DNA from: Burkholderiales bacterium
Lineage (GTDB): Bacteria; Pseudomonadota; Gammaproteobacteria; Burkholderiales; Burkholderiaceae_E
Length of the DNA: 64,000 nucleotides
Assembly: GCA_020248665.1 (NCBI GenBank)
Contig: JADCHE010000023.1
Location: 1-64,000 of the forward strand
Direction of reading: 5' to 3'
The translations under genes were made by a program, and so were the position numbers. The stretch's first letter is position 1. Every line of letters starts with the position of its first letter. The notes under the pieces were generated by a model. It made no database searches. It had not been told where the DNA came from and was given only the letters and a program-made list of their open reading frames with translations. Of the stretch, positions 29,731-38,462 are shown piece by piece.

Positions 29731-30818
29731 TCGCGCTCGAGCCGCGCCCCGAGCCGTCGCGCGCGATGGCCTGGCTGTCCCCGGTGATCGCGCTCGCGAT
29801 CACCGTCGTCGTCGCCGCGGCGCTGTTCGTCGCGCTCGGCCGCGACCCGGTCGCCGGGCTGAGGGTGTTCCTCTGGGAGCCGCTCAACGGCGCGCGTGCG
29901 CTGAGCGAGGTGGCGCTCAAGTCGACGCCGCTCGTGCTGTGCGCGCTCGGCCTCGCGCTGTGCTTCCGCGCGAACGTCTGGAACATCGGCGCCGAGGGTC
30001 AGTTCCTGCTCGGCGCGATCGCCGGCGGCGGGCTCGCGCTGTGGTTCACCGCCAACCAGGTGCCGATCGGCCGCTGGGGCTTCTTCCCGCTGGCGATCCT
30101 CGCGGGCGCGCTCGGCGGGATGCTGTGGGCGGCGATCGTCGCGCTGCTGCGCGACCGGTTCAACGCGAGTGAGATCCTGGTGAGCCTGATGCTCGTCTAC
30201 GTCGCGAACCTGCTGCTGTCCTGGCTGGTGTTCGGCCCGTGGAAGGATCCGAAGGGCTTCAACTTCCCGCAGACCATGAGCTTCGCCTCGGGCACGAACC
30301 TGCCGCGGATCGTCACCGGGCTGCGGATGCACTGGGGGCTCGTGGTCGCGCTGGTCGCGGCGGTCGCGATGTGGCTGTTCGTCTTCCGCACCTTCGCCGG
30401 CTACCAGCTGCAGGTCGGCGGGCTCGCGCCGGCCGCCGCGCGCTACGCGGGCTTCTCGTCGCGGCGCGCTCTGTGGACCGCGCTGCTCGTCTCGGGCGGG
30501 CTCGCGGGCGTGGCCGGCGCGTTCGAGGCGGTCGGCCCGATGGGGCAGCTGACGCCGCACGTGTCGACCGGCTACGGCTTCACCGCGATCATCGTCGCCT
30601 TCGTCGGGCGGCTGCACCCGCTCGGCTGCGTGCTGGGTGCGGTGCTGCTGTCGATGTTCGTGATCGGCGGCGAGCTCGCGCAGTCGCGCCTCGGGCTGCC
30701 GTCGGCGCTCACCGGCGTGTTCCAGGGGGTCCTGCTGTTCTCGCTGCTCACCTGCGACACCCTGATCGGCCACCGTCTGCGCCTGGGCGCGCGCGCGCCG
30801 GCGGGGGCGCCGGCGTGA
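29727..30818 (+). CDS. purine/nucleoside-type ABC importer, permease 1
   Basis: Inner-membrane permease of 363 residues starting at a GTG that overlaps the ATPase stop by 4 bp. About ten hydrophobic segments are seen, with the family motifs 'FRANVWNIGAEGQF' (about residue 83), 'DRFNASEILVSLMLVYVANL' and 'GYGFTAIIVAFVGRLHP'. BPD_transp_2 family, matching NupB/YufP and BmpC-type permeases. It pairs with the second permease that overlaps its stop. Confidence 0.93.
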   Translation: MIALEPRPEPSRAMAWLSPVIALAITVVVAAALFVALGRDPVAGLRVFLWEPLNGARALSEVALKSTPLVLCALGLALCFRANVWNIGAEGQFLLGAIAGGGLALWFTANQVPIGRWGFFPLAILAGALGGMLWAAIVALLRDRFNASEILVSLMLVYVANLLLSWLVFGPWKDPKGFNFPQTMSFASGTNLPRIVTGLRMHWGLVVALVAAVAMWLFVFRTFAGYQLQVGGLAPAAARYAGFSSRRALWTALLVSGGLAGVAGAFEAVGPMGQLTPHVSTGYGFTAIIVAFVGRLHPLGCVLGAVLLSMFVIGGELAQSRLGLPSALTGVFQGVLLFSLLTCDTLIGHRLRLGARAPAGAPA

Positions 30819-31735
30819 ACGAGTTCGCGCTGCTGCTGGCCGCGACGCTGTCGGCGGGCACACCGCTGGCGATCGCCGGCCTCGGGCTGCTGGTCAACGA
30901 GCGGGCCGGGGTGCTGAACCTCGGCGCGGAGGGCATGATGCTGATCGCCGCGGTCGCGGGCTTCGCGGTCGCGTTCCACACCGGCAGCGACTGGCTCGCG
31001 TTCGCCGCGGGCGCGGCCGCGGGCGCGCTCGCCGCGGCGGTGTTCGGCGTGCTCGTGATCTGGCTCGGCACCAACCAGTACGCGACCGGCCTCGCTCTGT
31101 CGCTGTTCGGCGCCGGCTTCTCGGCGTTCGCGGGCATCGGCTACGTCGGCAAGAAGCTCGCCGAGCGGCCGAACCACGCGATCCCCGGCCTCGCGGACCT
31201 GCCGTTCCTCGGCACCGCGCTGTTCCGCCAGCACCCGATGGTGTACGTCGTGATCGCGGCGGTGGCGCTCGCCGCGTGGATCCTGTACCGCACGCGCGCC
31301 GGGCTGGTGCTGCGCGCGGTCGGCGAGTCGCCCGAGTCGGCCCACGCGCTCGGCTATCCCGTGCGCCGGATCCGGCTCGCCGCGGTGATGGTCGGCGGCG
31401 CGCTGTGCGGCGTGTCGGGCGCCTACCTGTCCGTCGTCTACGCACCGCTGTGGGTCGAGGGCATGGTCGCCGGCCGCGGCTGGATCGCGCTCGCGCTCAC
31501 CACCTTCGCGACCTGGCGTCCGGCGCGCGTGCTGCTCGGCGCCTACCTGTTCGGCGGCGTGACGATGCTGCAGCTGCAGCTGCAGGGACAGGGCGTGCAG
31601 ATCGCCAGCCAGCTGATGTCGATGCTGCCCTACCTCGCGACGATCGTCGTCCTCGTGCTGATCTCGCGCAACCCCACCTGGATCCGCGTCAACTTGCCGG
31701 CCTCGCTCGGCAAGCCGTTCCATCCCGGGCACTGA
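30815..31735 (+). CDS. purine/nucleoside-type ABC importer, permease 2
   Basis: 306-residue permease of the same BPD_transp_2 family, from a GTG overlapping the previous stop by 4 bp. It begins 'LLLAATLSAGTPLAIAGLG' and holds the conserved 'ERAGVLNLGAEGMMLIAA' (about residues 28-45), 'GTNQYATGLALSLFG' and 'GRGWIALALTTFATWRP'. This is the shorter, YufQ/NupC-like partner. Ends 33 bp before the binding-protein gene, which has its own strong ribosome site. Confidence 0.93.
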   Translation: MNEFALLLAATLSAGTPLAIAGLGLLVNERAGVLNLGAEGMMLIAAVAGFAVAFHTGSDWLAFAAGAAAGALAAAVFGVLVIWLGTNQYATGLALSLFGAGFSAFAGIGYVGKKLAERPNHAIPGLADLPFLGTALFRQHPMVYVVIAAVALAAWILYRTRAGLVLRAVGESPESAHALGYPVRRIRLAAVMVGGALCGVSGAYLSVVYAPLWVEGMVAGRGWIALALTTFATWRPARVLLGAYLFGGVTMLQLQLQGQGVQIASQLMSMLPYLATIVVLVLISRNPTWIRVNLPASLGKPFHPGH

Positions 31736-31768
31736 GTCCCGGTTTCCCGAGAAAAGGAAGGAGTCCCG

Positions 31769-32929
31769 ATGAAGCACCTCGCCCGACGTTCACTGATGAA
31801 GCAGGCCGCGCTCGTCGCGGTGTTCGCCACCGCCGCGCTCGCGGGCTGCGGCAAGAAGGAGGAGCCCAAGCCCGCCGCGGCCCCGACGCCGGCGCCGGCC
31901 GCCGCGCCCGCGCCCGCCCCGGAACCGCTGAAGGTCGGCTTCGTCTACGTCGGCCCGGTCGGCGACGCGGGCTGGACCTTCGCGCACGAGCTCGGCCGCA
32001 AGCACATCGAGGAGAAGTTCGGCGACAAGATCAAGACGACCTTCGTCGAGAAGGTGCCCGAGGGCGCGGACGCCGAGCGCGTGATCCGCGACCTCGTCGC
32101 GCAGGGCCACACGCTGATCTTCGCGACCAGCTTCGGTTTCGGCGATGCGATGGAGAAGGTCGCCAAGGACCACCCGAACGTGAAGTTCGAGCACGCGACC
32201 GGCTACAAGACCGCCGAGAACATGCGCGTCTACGAGGGCCGCTTCTACGAGGACGCGTACATGGCCGGCGTCGTCGCCGGGCGTATGACCAAGACCAACG
32301 TGCTCGGCTTCGTCGGTTCGTTCCCGATCCCCGAGGTGCTGCGCAACATCAACGCGTTCACGCTCGGCGCGCAGAGCGTCAATCCGAAGGTGAGCACCAA
32401 GGTCGTCTGGGTCAACACCTGGTTCGACCCGCCGAAGGAGGCCGAGGCCGCGCAGTCGCTGATCAACTCGAAGGCCGACGTGCTGCTGCAGAACACCGAC
32501 TCGACCGCGGTGCTGCAGACCGCCGAGAAGAACGGCAAGTACGCGTTCGGCTGGGACAGCGACATGAGCGCGTTCGCGCCGAAGGCGCACCTCGCCTCCT
32601 GCGTGCTGACCTGGGGGCCGTACTACGAGAAGGCGGTCAACGACGTGCTCAACAAGACCTGGAAGACCGAGGTCACCAAGTGGGGCACGAAGGAGGGCAT
32701 GAACGACTTCATCAAGGTCGCGGACTTCGTGCCGGCCGAGGTCAAGGACGAGGTCGAGAAGATCAAGGCGGGCCTGAAGGACGGCTCGTTCGCGGTGTTC
32801 AAGGGCCCGATCGCCGACAACACCGGCAAGGAGCGGCTCGCGAAGGACGCGGTCGCCGACGACGCCTGGAAGGGTGGCATCGACTTCTTCGTGAAGGGCA
32901 TCGAGGGCTCGGTGCCGTCGGGCAAGTGA
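31769..32929 (+). CDS. BMP-family substrate-binding lipoprotein of the purine importer
   Basis: 386-residue periplasmic lipoprotein. The signal sequence ends in a lipobox 'ALAGC' with the cysteine at about residue 28, followed by a proline/alanine-rich linker (PAAAPTPAPAAAPAPAPE) that tethers the domain to the membrane. The BMP/PnrA domain starts 'KVGFVYVGPVGDAGWTFAHE', with 'VPEGADAERVIRDLVAQG' and 'FATSFGFGDAM'. PnrA-like proteins bind purine nucleosides or bases. A very purine-rich Shine-Dalgarno stretch (AAAAGGAAGGAG, about 31752-31763) suggests strong translation, as expected for a binding protein needed in excess. Confidence 0.94.
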   Translation: MKHLARRSLMKQAALVAVFATAALAGCGKKEEPKPAAAPTPAPAAAPAPAPEPLKVGFVYVGPVGDAGWTFAHELGRKHIEEKFGDKIKTTFVEKVPEGADAERVIRDLVAQGHTLIFATSFGFGDAMEKVAKDHPNVKFEHATGYKTAENMRVYEGRFYEDAYMAGVVAGRMTKTNVLGFVGSFPIPEVLRNINAFTLGAQSVNPKVSTKVVWVNTWFDPPKEAEAAQSLINSKADVLLQNTDSTAVLQTAEKNGKYAFGWDSDMSAFAPKAHLASCVLTWGPYYEKAVNDVLNKTWKTEVTKWGTKEGMNDFIKVADFVPAEVKDEVEKIKAGLKDGSFAVFKGPIADNTGKERLAKDAVADDAWKGGIDFFVKGIEGSVPSGK

Positions 32930-32936
32930 CGCGGCC

Positions 32937-33938
32937 GTGATCGAGGCGACGCACTGGCACCCGGTCGCGCAGGTCGCCGACCTGCGCGCCGTGCCGCTCG
33001 GCGCGACGCTGCTCGGCGAGGCGCTCGTGCTGTGGCGCGACGCGTCGGGCGCGGTGCAGGCGTGGCGGGACCGCTGCCCGCACCGCGGGGCGCAGCTGTC
33101 GATGGGCCGTGTCGTGCCCGAGGCGGACGCGGCGGGCGGCGCCCGCCTCGAGTGCCCGTACCACGGCTGGCGCTTCGCGGCCGGCGGGCGTTGCGAGCGG
33201 ATCCCGGCGCTGCCGGGCTTCGAGCCGCCGGCGGGCCACCGTGCCGTCGCGTTCGAGGCGCTCGAGCTGTACGGAATGGTCTGGGTCCGCCTCGCCGAGG
33301 GCAGCCGGCCGCCGCCGGCGTTCCCGGCCGAAGACGACCCGCGGCTGCGCAAGGTCGGCTGCGGCCCCTACGAGGTGGACACGAGCGCGCCGCGCGTCGT
33401 CGAGAACTTCCTCGACCTCGCGCACTTCGGATTCGTCCACGAGGGCAGCCTCGGCGCGCGCGAGCGGCCGGAGATCGACGGCTACCGCGTCGAGGATACG
33501 CCGTGCGGCCTGCTCGCGACCGGCTGCCGCGCGTTCCAGCCGGTCTCGAGCATCCATGCGACCGGCGGCGCGGTCGTCGACTACACCTACGAGGTCACCG
33601 GGCCGTACTCGGCGGTGCTGACCAAGGCGCCGTCCGATCCGGCCGCGGTCTCGATCGACGGGTTCCGCGAGGCGATCGCGCTCTTCGTCTGCCCGACGTC
33701 CGAGGAGACCTGCCGGGTCTGGTTCCGGCTCGCGATGACCGACTTCGCGTCGAGCGACGCGTCGATGCGGGCCTTCCAGGACGCGATCTTCGCCGAGGAC
33801 GCGCCGATCCTCGCGTCGCAGCGGCCCAGGCGCCTGCCGCTCGATCCGGGGGCCGAGCTGCACTGCGCGGCCGACCGGGCGTCGGCCGCCTACCGGCGCT
33901 ACCTGAAGCGGGCCGGCACGACCTACGGTACCTGCTGA
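32937..33938 (+). CDS. Rieske non-haem iron oxygenase, alpha-subunit type
   Basis: 333-residue oxygenase from a GTG, 7 bp after the binding-protein stop. Rieske ligands are C47 and H49 ('CPHRGA') and C73 and H76 ('CPYHGW'). The mononuclear-iron region 'VENFLDLAHFGFVHEG' (about residues 148-163) supplies two histidines. It resembles vanillate-demethylase-like oxygenases. The position at the end of the xdh-importer run recalls HpxD, a Rieske protein for hypoxanthine oxidation in Klebsiella, so a purine or methylated-purine substrate is a reasonable hypothesis. No reductase partner is next to it. Confidence 0.9.
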   Translation: MIEATHWHPVAQVADLRAVPLGATLLGEALVLWRDASGAVQAWRDRCPHRGAQLSMGRVVPEADAAGGARLECPYHGWRFAAGGRCERIPALPGFEPPAGHRAVAFEALELYGMVWVRLAEGSRPPPAFPAEDDPRLRKVGCGPYEVDTSAPRVVENFLDLAHFGFVHEGSLGARERPEIDGYRVEDTPCGLLATGCRAFQPVSSIHATGGAVVDYTYEVTGPYSAVLTKAPSDPAAVSIDGFREAIALFVCPTSEETCRVWFRLAMTDFASSDASMRAFQDAIFAEDAPILASQRPRRLPLDPGAELHCAADRASAAYRRYLKRAGTTYGTC

Positions 33939-33962
33939 GCGGTCCGCCGCGGGCCGCGCGGC

Positions 33963-34583
33963 TCAGCCGATCGCGCGCAGCACCGCCGCGCTGTCCTCGA
34001 CCCAGCCGAACTTGTGCGCGAAGTTCTTCAGCGTCGCCGCGTGCAGGTCGGGCACGTACGAAGACACCGCGTCGGAGACGATCGTGGTCCGGTAGCCGTG
34101 ATGGAAGGCCTCGCGCGCGGTCTCCTCGACGCAGATCTGGGTGACCGTGCCGGTCACCGCGAGCGACTCGACGCCGAGCGCGCGCAGCGTGACGTCGAGC
34201 GCGGTGCCGTGGAACGCGCCGTAGCCGAACTTCTCGACCTGGTGCTCGCCGGGCGCGGGCGCCAGCTCGTCGATCACCGCGCTGCAGTCGCGCTCGCCCT
34301 CGACGTCCGCGTACTGCCGCGGGTGCCGCTTCCAGCAGGCGCGGGTCGGCGGATGCACCTGCGGCGACCAGTGCCACAGCAGCGACGGCGATGGGAACGC
34401 GATGAACCGGGTGAACAGCACCGGAAGCCCGCGCGCCCGGAAGCCGTCGATCAGCGTGCGGTGCACGGCGATCGTCGCGCGAGCGTCGGGGACCTCCATC
34501 GGCGCGCCGGCGCGCACGAAGTCGTTCTGCATGTCGACGACCAGCAGGGCCGGTCGGTGGAGGCGGTCGCGCGGCTCGATCAT
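33963..34583 (-). CDS. cysteine hydrolase, isochorismatase-like
   Basis: 206-residue hydrolase with the family triad visible: D17 in 'LLVVDMQNDF', K118 in 'VEKFGYGAF' and C151 in 'VTQICVEET', with the preceding cis-peptide 'TGTVTQ'. Relatives hydrolyse ureidoacrylate, biuret, carbamoyl-sarcosine, nicotinamide or isochorismate. In a purine-nitrogen locus an ureido- or carbamoyl-substrate is attractive, but the sequence alone does not decide. Transcribed toward the Rieske gene (convergent). Confidence 0.9.
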   Translation of the reverse strand: MIEPRDRLHRPALLVVDMQNDFVRAGAPMEVPDARATIAVHRTLIDGFRARGLPVLFTRFIAFPSPSLLWHWSPQVHPPTRACWKRHPRQYADVEGERDCSAVIDELAPAPGEHQVEKFGYGAFHGTALDVTLRALGVESLAVTGTVTQICVEETAREAFHHGYRTTIVSDAVSSYVPDLHAATLKNFAHKFGWVEDSAAVLRAIG

Positions 34584-34897
34584 GGTGGGGCGGCGTCTCG
34601 CCGTTCGGGAGGGCCCGCCTGAGTGTATGGGCCACGGCGCGGTCGATCAACGGGCCGGCGGGCGGCTGCGGGGGGCGCGGCTCCCCCGGGGTCGGGATCG
34701 ACGCGCTGCGGCCGACCGAGACCCGGGGCCACCGGGCCGATCGGGGCCGCCGGGCGTCGGATCGCCACCCTTCCAGACACCCCGCGAGCGTCGGACAATG
34801 CCGGCGGCGCCTAGGGGATTGAAAGTCGGCCCGGCGCACTGATATACGATTCCGCTCGCGCGGCCCGGACCGGCCGCTGGATCATGGAGACACGTCG
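34584..34897. other. intergenic region between the cysteine hydrolase and htpX
   Basis: 314 bp between divergent genes. Short open frames are present but none has a ribosome site or recognisable sequence. The only legible element is the promoter-like pair near the htpX end; the remainder is GC-rich with small G/C hairpins and no clear repeat. Confidence 0.5.
34819..34848 (+). promoter_or_regulatory. putative sigma70-type promoter of htpX
   Basis: TTGAAA at 34819-34824 and TATACG at 34843-34848, spaced by 18 bp, in one of the few AT-rich spots of the window, about 50 bp before the htpX start. No sigma32 -10 (CCCCAT-type) box was seen despite the heat-shock role of the gene. Confidence 0.45.
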
Positions 34898-35773
34898 ATG
34901 AAGCGCATCGTGCTGTTCCTGCTGACCAACCTCGCGGTGATGCTCGTGCTGGGCATCGTCGTCAACGTGCTCGGCCTGAACCGCTTCCTCAGCGCCAACG
35001 GCCTGTCCGTCGGCGGCCTGCTCGGTTTCTCGCTGGTGATCGGGTTCGGCGGCGCGTTCATCTCGCTGCTGATGAGCAAGCCCATGGCCAAGTGGTCGAC
35101 CCGCGCCCAGGTCATCAACGACTCGCAGGATCCCACCCACATGTGGATCGTGCAGACCGTCGCGCGCTTCTCGGACAAGGCCGGCATCAAGATGCCCGAG
35201 GTCGCGATCTACGAGGGCGAGGCGAACGCGTTCGCGACCGGCGCCTTCAGGAACTCGGCGCTGGTCGCGGTGTCGACCGGGCTGCTCGAGTCGATGCAGC
35301 GCCAGGAGGTCGAGGCGGTGATCGGCCACGAGGTCGCGCACGTCGCGAACGGCGACATGGTGACGATGACGCTGATCCAGGGCGTGATGAACACCTTCGT
35401 CGTGTTCGTCGCGCGGATCGTCGGCTACTTCGTCGACAGGGTCGTGCTGCGCAACCAGAACGACGGACCCGGCATCGGCTACTTCGTGACCACGATCGTG
35501 CTCGACATCGCGCTCGGCGTGCTCGCCGCGATCATCGTGGCGTGGTTCTCGCGTCAGCGCGAGTTCCGCGCCGACGCCGGCGCCGCCGACCTGATGGGCC
35601 GCAAGGAGCCGATGATCGGCGCCCTCGCACGCCTCGGCGGGCTCGACCCGGGCGAGATGCCGAAGACCGTCCAGACGATGGGCATCAACGGCCGCCCGAG
35701 CGGGATCATGGCGCTGTTGTCGAGCCATCCGCCGATCGAGGACCGGATCGCCGCGCTGCGGGCGCGGACCTGA
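34898..35773 (+). CDS. htpX: HtpX, membrane zinc metalloprotease (M48)
   Basis: 291-residue inner-membrane protease that degrades misfolded membrane proteins. Two N-terminal hydrophobic segments (about 4-25 and 38-60) are followed by the catalytic zinc motif HEVAH at 144-148, two further membrane segments (about 160-215) and the downstream '[13 protein letters not shown]' containing the third zinc ligand glutamate. Length and order match HtpX. Probably monocistronic: own promoter and a double hairpin terminator. Unrelated to the purine genes around it, apparently a housekeeping island inside the locus. Confidence 0.96.
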   Translation: MKRIVLFLLTNLAVMLVLGIVVNVLGLNRFLSANGLSVGGLLGFSLVIGFGGAFISLLMSKPMAKWSTRAQVINDSQDPTHMWIVQTVARFSDKAGIKMPEVAIYEGEANAFATGAFRNSALVAVSTGLLESMQRQEVEAVIGHEVAHVANGDMVTMTLIQGVMNTFVVFVARIVGYFVDRVVLRNQNDGPGIGYFVTTIVLDIALGVLAAIIVAWFSRQREFRADAGAADLMGRKEPMIGALARLGGLDPGEMPKTVQTMGINGRPSGIMALLSSHPPIEDRIAALRART

Positions 35774-35779
35774 TCGTCC

Positions 35780-35843
35780 GGCCTCCTCGCGGAGGCCGAC
35801 CGAGGGAAACGGGCGCGGCGAAGGCCGCGCCCGTTTCGTTTCC
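35780..35843 (+). terminator. double hairpin terminator after htpX
   Basis: A small hairpin (GGCCTCC at 35780-35786, TCGC loop, GGAGGCC at 35791-35797) is followed by a perfect 14-bp stem: GAAACGGGCGCGGC at 35806-35819, loop GAAG, GCCGCGCCCGTTTC at 35824-35837, then GTTTCC. The long GC stem and T-rich exit fit rho-independent termination. Confidence 0.85.
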
Positions 35844-35949
35844 GGCGCCCCGTAGAATCGCGGCCCTGCGCCCGACCGGGCGTCCGCCCTGGCCGGGCCA
35901 CCGGGCGCTGCAGCCGGCCCGCCTGCAGCCGTGTTCGAGGACCAACCAC

Positions 35950-37131
35950 GTGAACGACGACCGACTCGTCGAAAACCTCGCCGTCGCCGGGCCCGCCGCC
36001 CCGCCACGGCGGGCCCTGCTCCGCCCAGCCGCCGCCGCTGCGCTCTCGGCGGCCGCCCGCCGGCTGCCTGCCGCGCTCGCCGCCGCGGCGCCCGCCGCCA
36101 CCTTCGCCCAGCCGAAGGGCCCCGCGGCCCCGCCGCTCAGGGTCGGCTTCGTCTACGTGAGCCCGGTCGCCGGCGTCGGCTGGACGCCGCAGCAGGACGC
36201 CGCACGCCGCGAGCTCGAGCAGGCGCTGGCCGGCCGCGCGACCACCACGTACGTCGAGAACGTCCCCGAGGGGCCCGATGCCGAGCGCGTGATCCGCGAC
36301 CTCGCCTCGCGCGGGCACGGCCTGATCTTCGCCACCTCCTTCGGCTACATGGAGCCGATGCTGCGCGTCGCGCGCGAGTTCCCCGAGGTCGCGTTCGAGC
36401 ACCTGTCCGGCTGGAAGACCGCGCCGAACCTCGCGGTCTACAACGCGCGCTTCTACGAGGGCCGGTGGCTGGCCGGCATGGTCGCCGGGCGCGCGACCGC
36501 CTCGAACGCGATCGGCTACGTCGCCGGCTTCCCGATCCCGGAGGTGCTCCAGGGCATCAACGCGTTCACGCTCGGTGCGCGTGCCACGAACCCCAAGGCC
36601 GAGGTCCGCGTCGTCTGGACCAGCGCGTGGTTCGACCCGGGGCGCGAGCGCGATGCTGCGATCGTGCTCGCCAACCAGGGCGCCGACGTACTGGCGATGC
36701 ACACCGGTTCGGCCGCGGTGCCGCAGGCGGCCGAGGCGCGCGGCATCCGGGTCGTCGGCTACCATTCGGACATGAGCGCCGTCGCGCCCAAGGCGCACCT
36801 CGTGTCCGTGTCCCACCACTGGGGGCGCTACTGCACGCAGCGCGCACAGGCGGTGCTCGACGGCACGTGGCGCACCGGCTTGACCTGGGGCGGAATCCGC
36901 GAAGGCATGGTCCGGGTCGAACCGATCGCGCCGGACGTGGCGAAGGGCACGGTCGCGCTGGTGCGCGCGCTGCAGGCCGAGCTGGTCGCCGGCCGCGCGC
37001 ATCCGTTCACCGGCCCGATCCGGGACAGCGAGGGCCGCCTGCGGCTGCGCGACGGCACGCTGGGCGACGACGAGCTGAACCGCATCGACTGGCTGGTCGA
37101 GGGTGTCGTCGGCCGGGTGCCGAAAGGCTGA
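35950..37131 (+). CDS. second BMP-family substrate-binding protein
   Basis: 393 residues from a GTG at 35950. The domain starting 'LRVGFVYVSPVAGVGWTPQQ' aligns segment by segment with the BMP lipoprotein at 31.8 kb ('VPEGPDAERVIRDLASRG', 'ATSFGYMEPM', 'GFPIPEVLQGINAFTLGA'). Unlike that one it lacks a lipobox; its leader is long and Ala/Arg-rich ('RRALLRPAAAAALSAAARRL') with a possible cleavage after 'TFAQ'. It probably supplies the same or a related permease pair with another purine, since no second permease set is adjacent. It lies 5 bp before guanine deaminase. Confidence 0.9.
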   Translation: MNDDRLVENLAVAGPAAPPRRALLRPAAAAALSAAARRLPAALAAAAPAATFAQPKGPAAPPLRVGFVYVSPVAGVGWTPQQDAARRELEQALAGRATTTYVENVPEGPDAERVIRDLASRGHGLIFATSFGYMEPMLRVAREFPEVAFEHLSGWKTAPNLAVYNARFYEGRWLAGMVAGRATASNAIGYVAGFPIPEVLQGINAFTLGARATNPKAEVRVVWTSAWFDPGRERDAAIVLANQGADVLAMHTGSAAVPQAAEARGIRVVGYHSDMSAVAPKAHLVSVSHHWGRYCTQRAQAVLDGTWRTGLTWGGIREGMVRVEPIAPDVAKGTVALVRALQAELVAGRAHPFTGPIRDSEGRLRLRDGTLGDDELNRIDWLVEGVVGRVPKG

Positions 37132-37136
37132 GCCGC

Positions 37137-38450
37137 ATGGGCGCTGTCGCGATCCGGGCCGACTTCCTGCACTGCCTGCGCGACCCGGGTCTCGACGGCT
37201 CGGACGCGTCGGCGGTCGAGCACGTCCGCGACGGCGTGCTGGTGATCCGCGACGGCCGCATCGAGCGGCTCGCGCCGGCGGCCGCGCTGATGCCGGCGCT
37301 CGGCCCGGACGTCGTGCTGCACGACCGGCGCGGCTCGATCGTCGTGCCGGGCTTCGTCGACACGCACGTCCACGTGCCGCAGGTCGACGTGATCGCGAGC
37401 TACGGCAGCCAGCTGCTCGACTGGCTCGAGCGCTACACCTTCCCCGCGGAGCGTCGCTTCGCCGACGCCGCGCACGCGCGCGCCGCGGCCGACTTCTTCC
37501 TCGATCGGCTGCTCGAGAACGGCACCACCACTGCGAGCGCGTTCTGCACGGTCCACCCGGGCTCTGTCGACGCGTTCTTCTCGGCCGCCGAGGCGCGTGG
37601 GTTGCTGATGGTCGCGGGCAAGTGCCTGATGGACCGCCACGCGCCCGACGGGCTGCGCGACACCGCCGATGGGGGCGTCGACGACAGCCGCACGCTGATC
37701 GAGCGCTGGCACGGCCGCGGCCGGGCCCGCTACTCGATCACCGTGCGCTTCGCGGTCACCTCGACGCCCGAGCAGCTCGCGCTCGCCGGCCGCCTCGCCG
37801 CGCAGCACCCGACGGTCCACGTGCAGAGCCACGTCGCCGAGCACCGCGACGAGGTCGCCTGGGTGGCGCGGCTCTTCCCCGAGCGCCGCAGCTACCTCGA
37901 CGTCTACGACCATAACGGGCTGCTGCGCGAGCGCGCGGTCTACGCGCATTGCATCTGGCTCGACGACGCCGACCGCGCGCGGATGACCGCATCGGGCGCT
38001 GCGGTGTCGTTCTGCCCCACCTCGAACCTGTTCATCGGCAGCGGCCTGTACGACCTGCGCCAGGGCGTCGCCGCGGGCAACCGGATCGGGTTGGGCACCG
38101 ACGTCGGCGGCGGCACCTCGTACTCGATGCTGCGCACGCTCGGCGAGGCCTACAAGGTCCAGCAGCTGCTCGGCACCTCGATGCACCCGGCCTACGCGCT
38201 GTACCTCGCGACCCTCGGTGGCGCGCGCTCGCTGTACCTCGACGACCGCATCGGCAGCCTCGCGCCCGGTCTCGACGCCGACCTCGCGGTGCTCGACCCG
38301 GCCGCGACGCCGCTGCTCGCGCGGCGCACCGCGCTGCGCGACGACCCGCTCGACGCGTTCTTCGCGCTCGCGACCCTCGGCGACGACCGCGCGGTGCGCG
38401 AGACCTGGGCGCACGGCGTGCCGGTGCACCGGCGCGCGCCGGCGGCCTGA
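37137..38450 (+). CDS. guaD: guanine deaminase
   Basis: Zinc amidohydrolase of 437 residues converting guanine to xanthine. Metal motif 'GFVDTHVHVPQVDVIAS' (about residue 73), then the guanine-deaminase hallmark 'LLDWLERYTFPAERRF' (about 92), 'NGTTTASAFCTVHP', 'QSHVAEHRDEV', 'AHCIWLDD' and 'CPTSNLFIGSGL', and 'GTDVGGGTSYSML' with the last metal/catalytic aspartate. The start at 37137 is 5 bp after the preceding stop. Its product xanthine is the substrate of XdhAB. Confidence 0.95.
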   Translation: MGAVAIRADFLHCLRDPGLDGSDASAVEHVRDGVLVIRDGRIERLAPAAALMPALGPDVVLHDRRGSIVVPGFVDTHVHVPQVDVIASYGSQLLDWLERYTFPAERRFADAAHARAAADFFLDRLLENGTTTASAFCTVHPGSVDAFFSAAEARGLLMVAGKCLMDRHAPDGLRDTADGGVDDSRTLIERWHGRGRARYSITVRFAVTSTPEQLALAGRLAAQHPTVHVQSHVAEHRDEVAWVARLFPERRSYLDVYDHNGLLRERAVYAHCIWLDDADRARMTASGAAVSFCPTSNLFIGSGLYDLRQGVAAGNRIGLGTDVGGGTSYSMLRTLGEAYKVQQLLGTSMHPAYALYLATLGGARSLYLDDRIGSLAPGLDADLAVLDPAATPLLARRTALRDDPLDAFFALATLGDDRAVRETWAHGVPVHRRAPAA

Positions 38451-38462
38451 GCGGACCCGACG

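Noticed and set aside
34623-34814. Small protein of 63 codons upstream of htpX
   Set aside because: No ribosome site, low-complexity Gly/Arg/Pro composition, no similarity.
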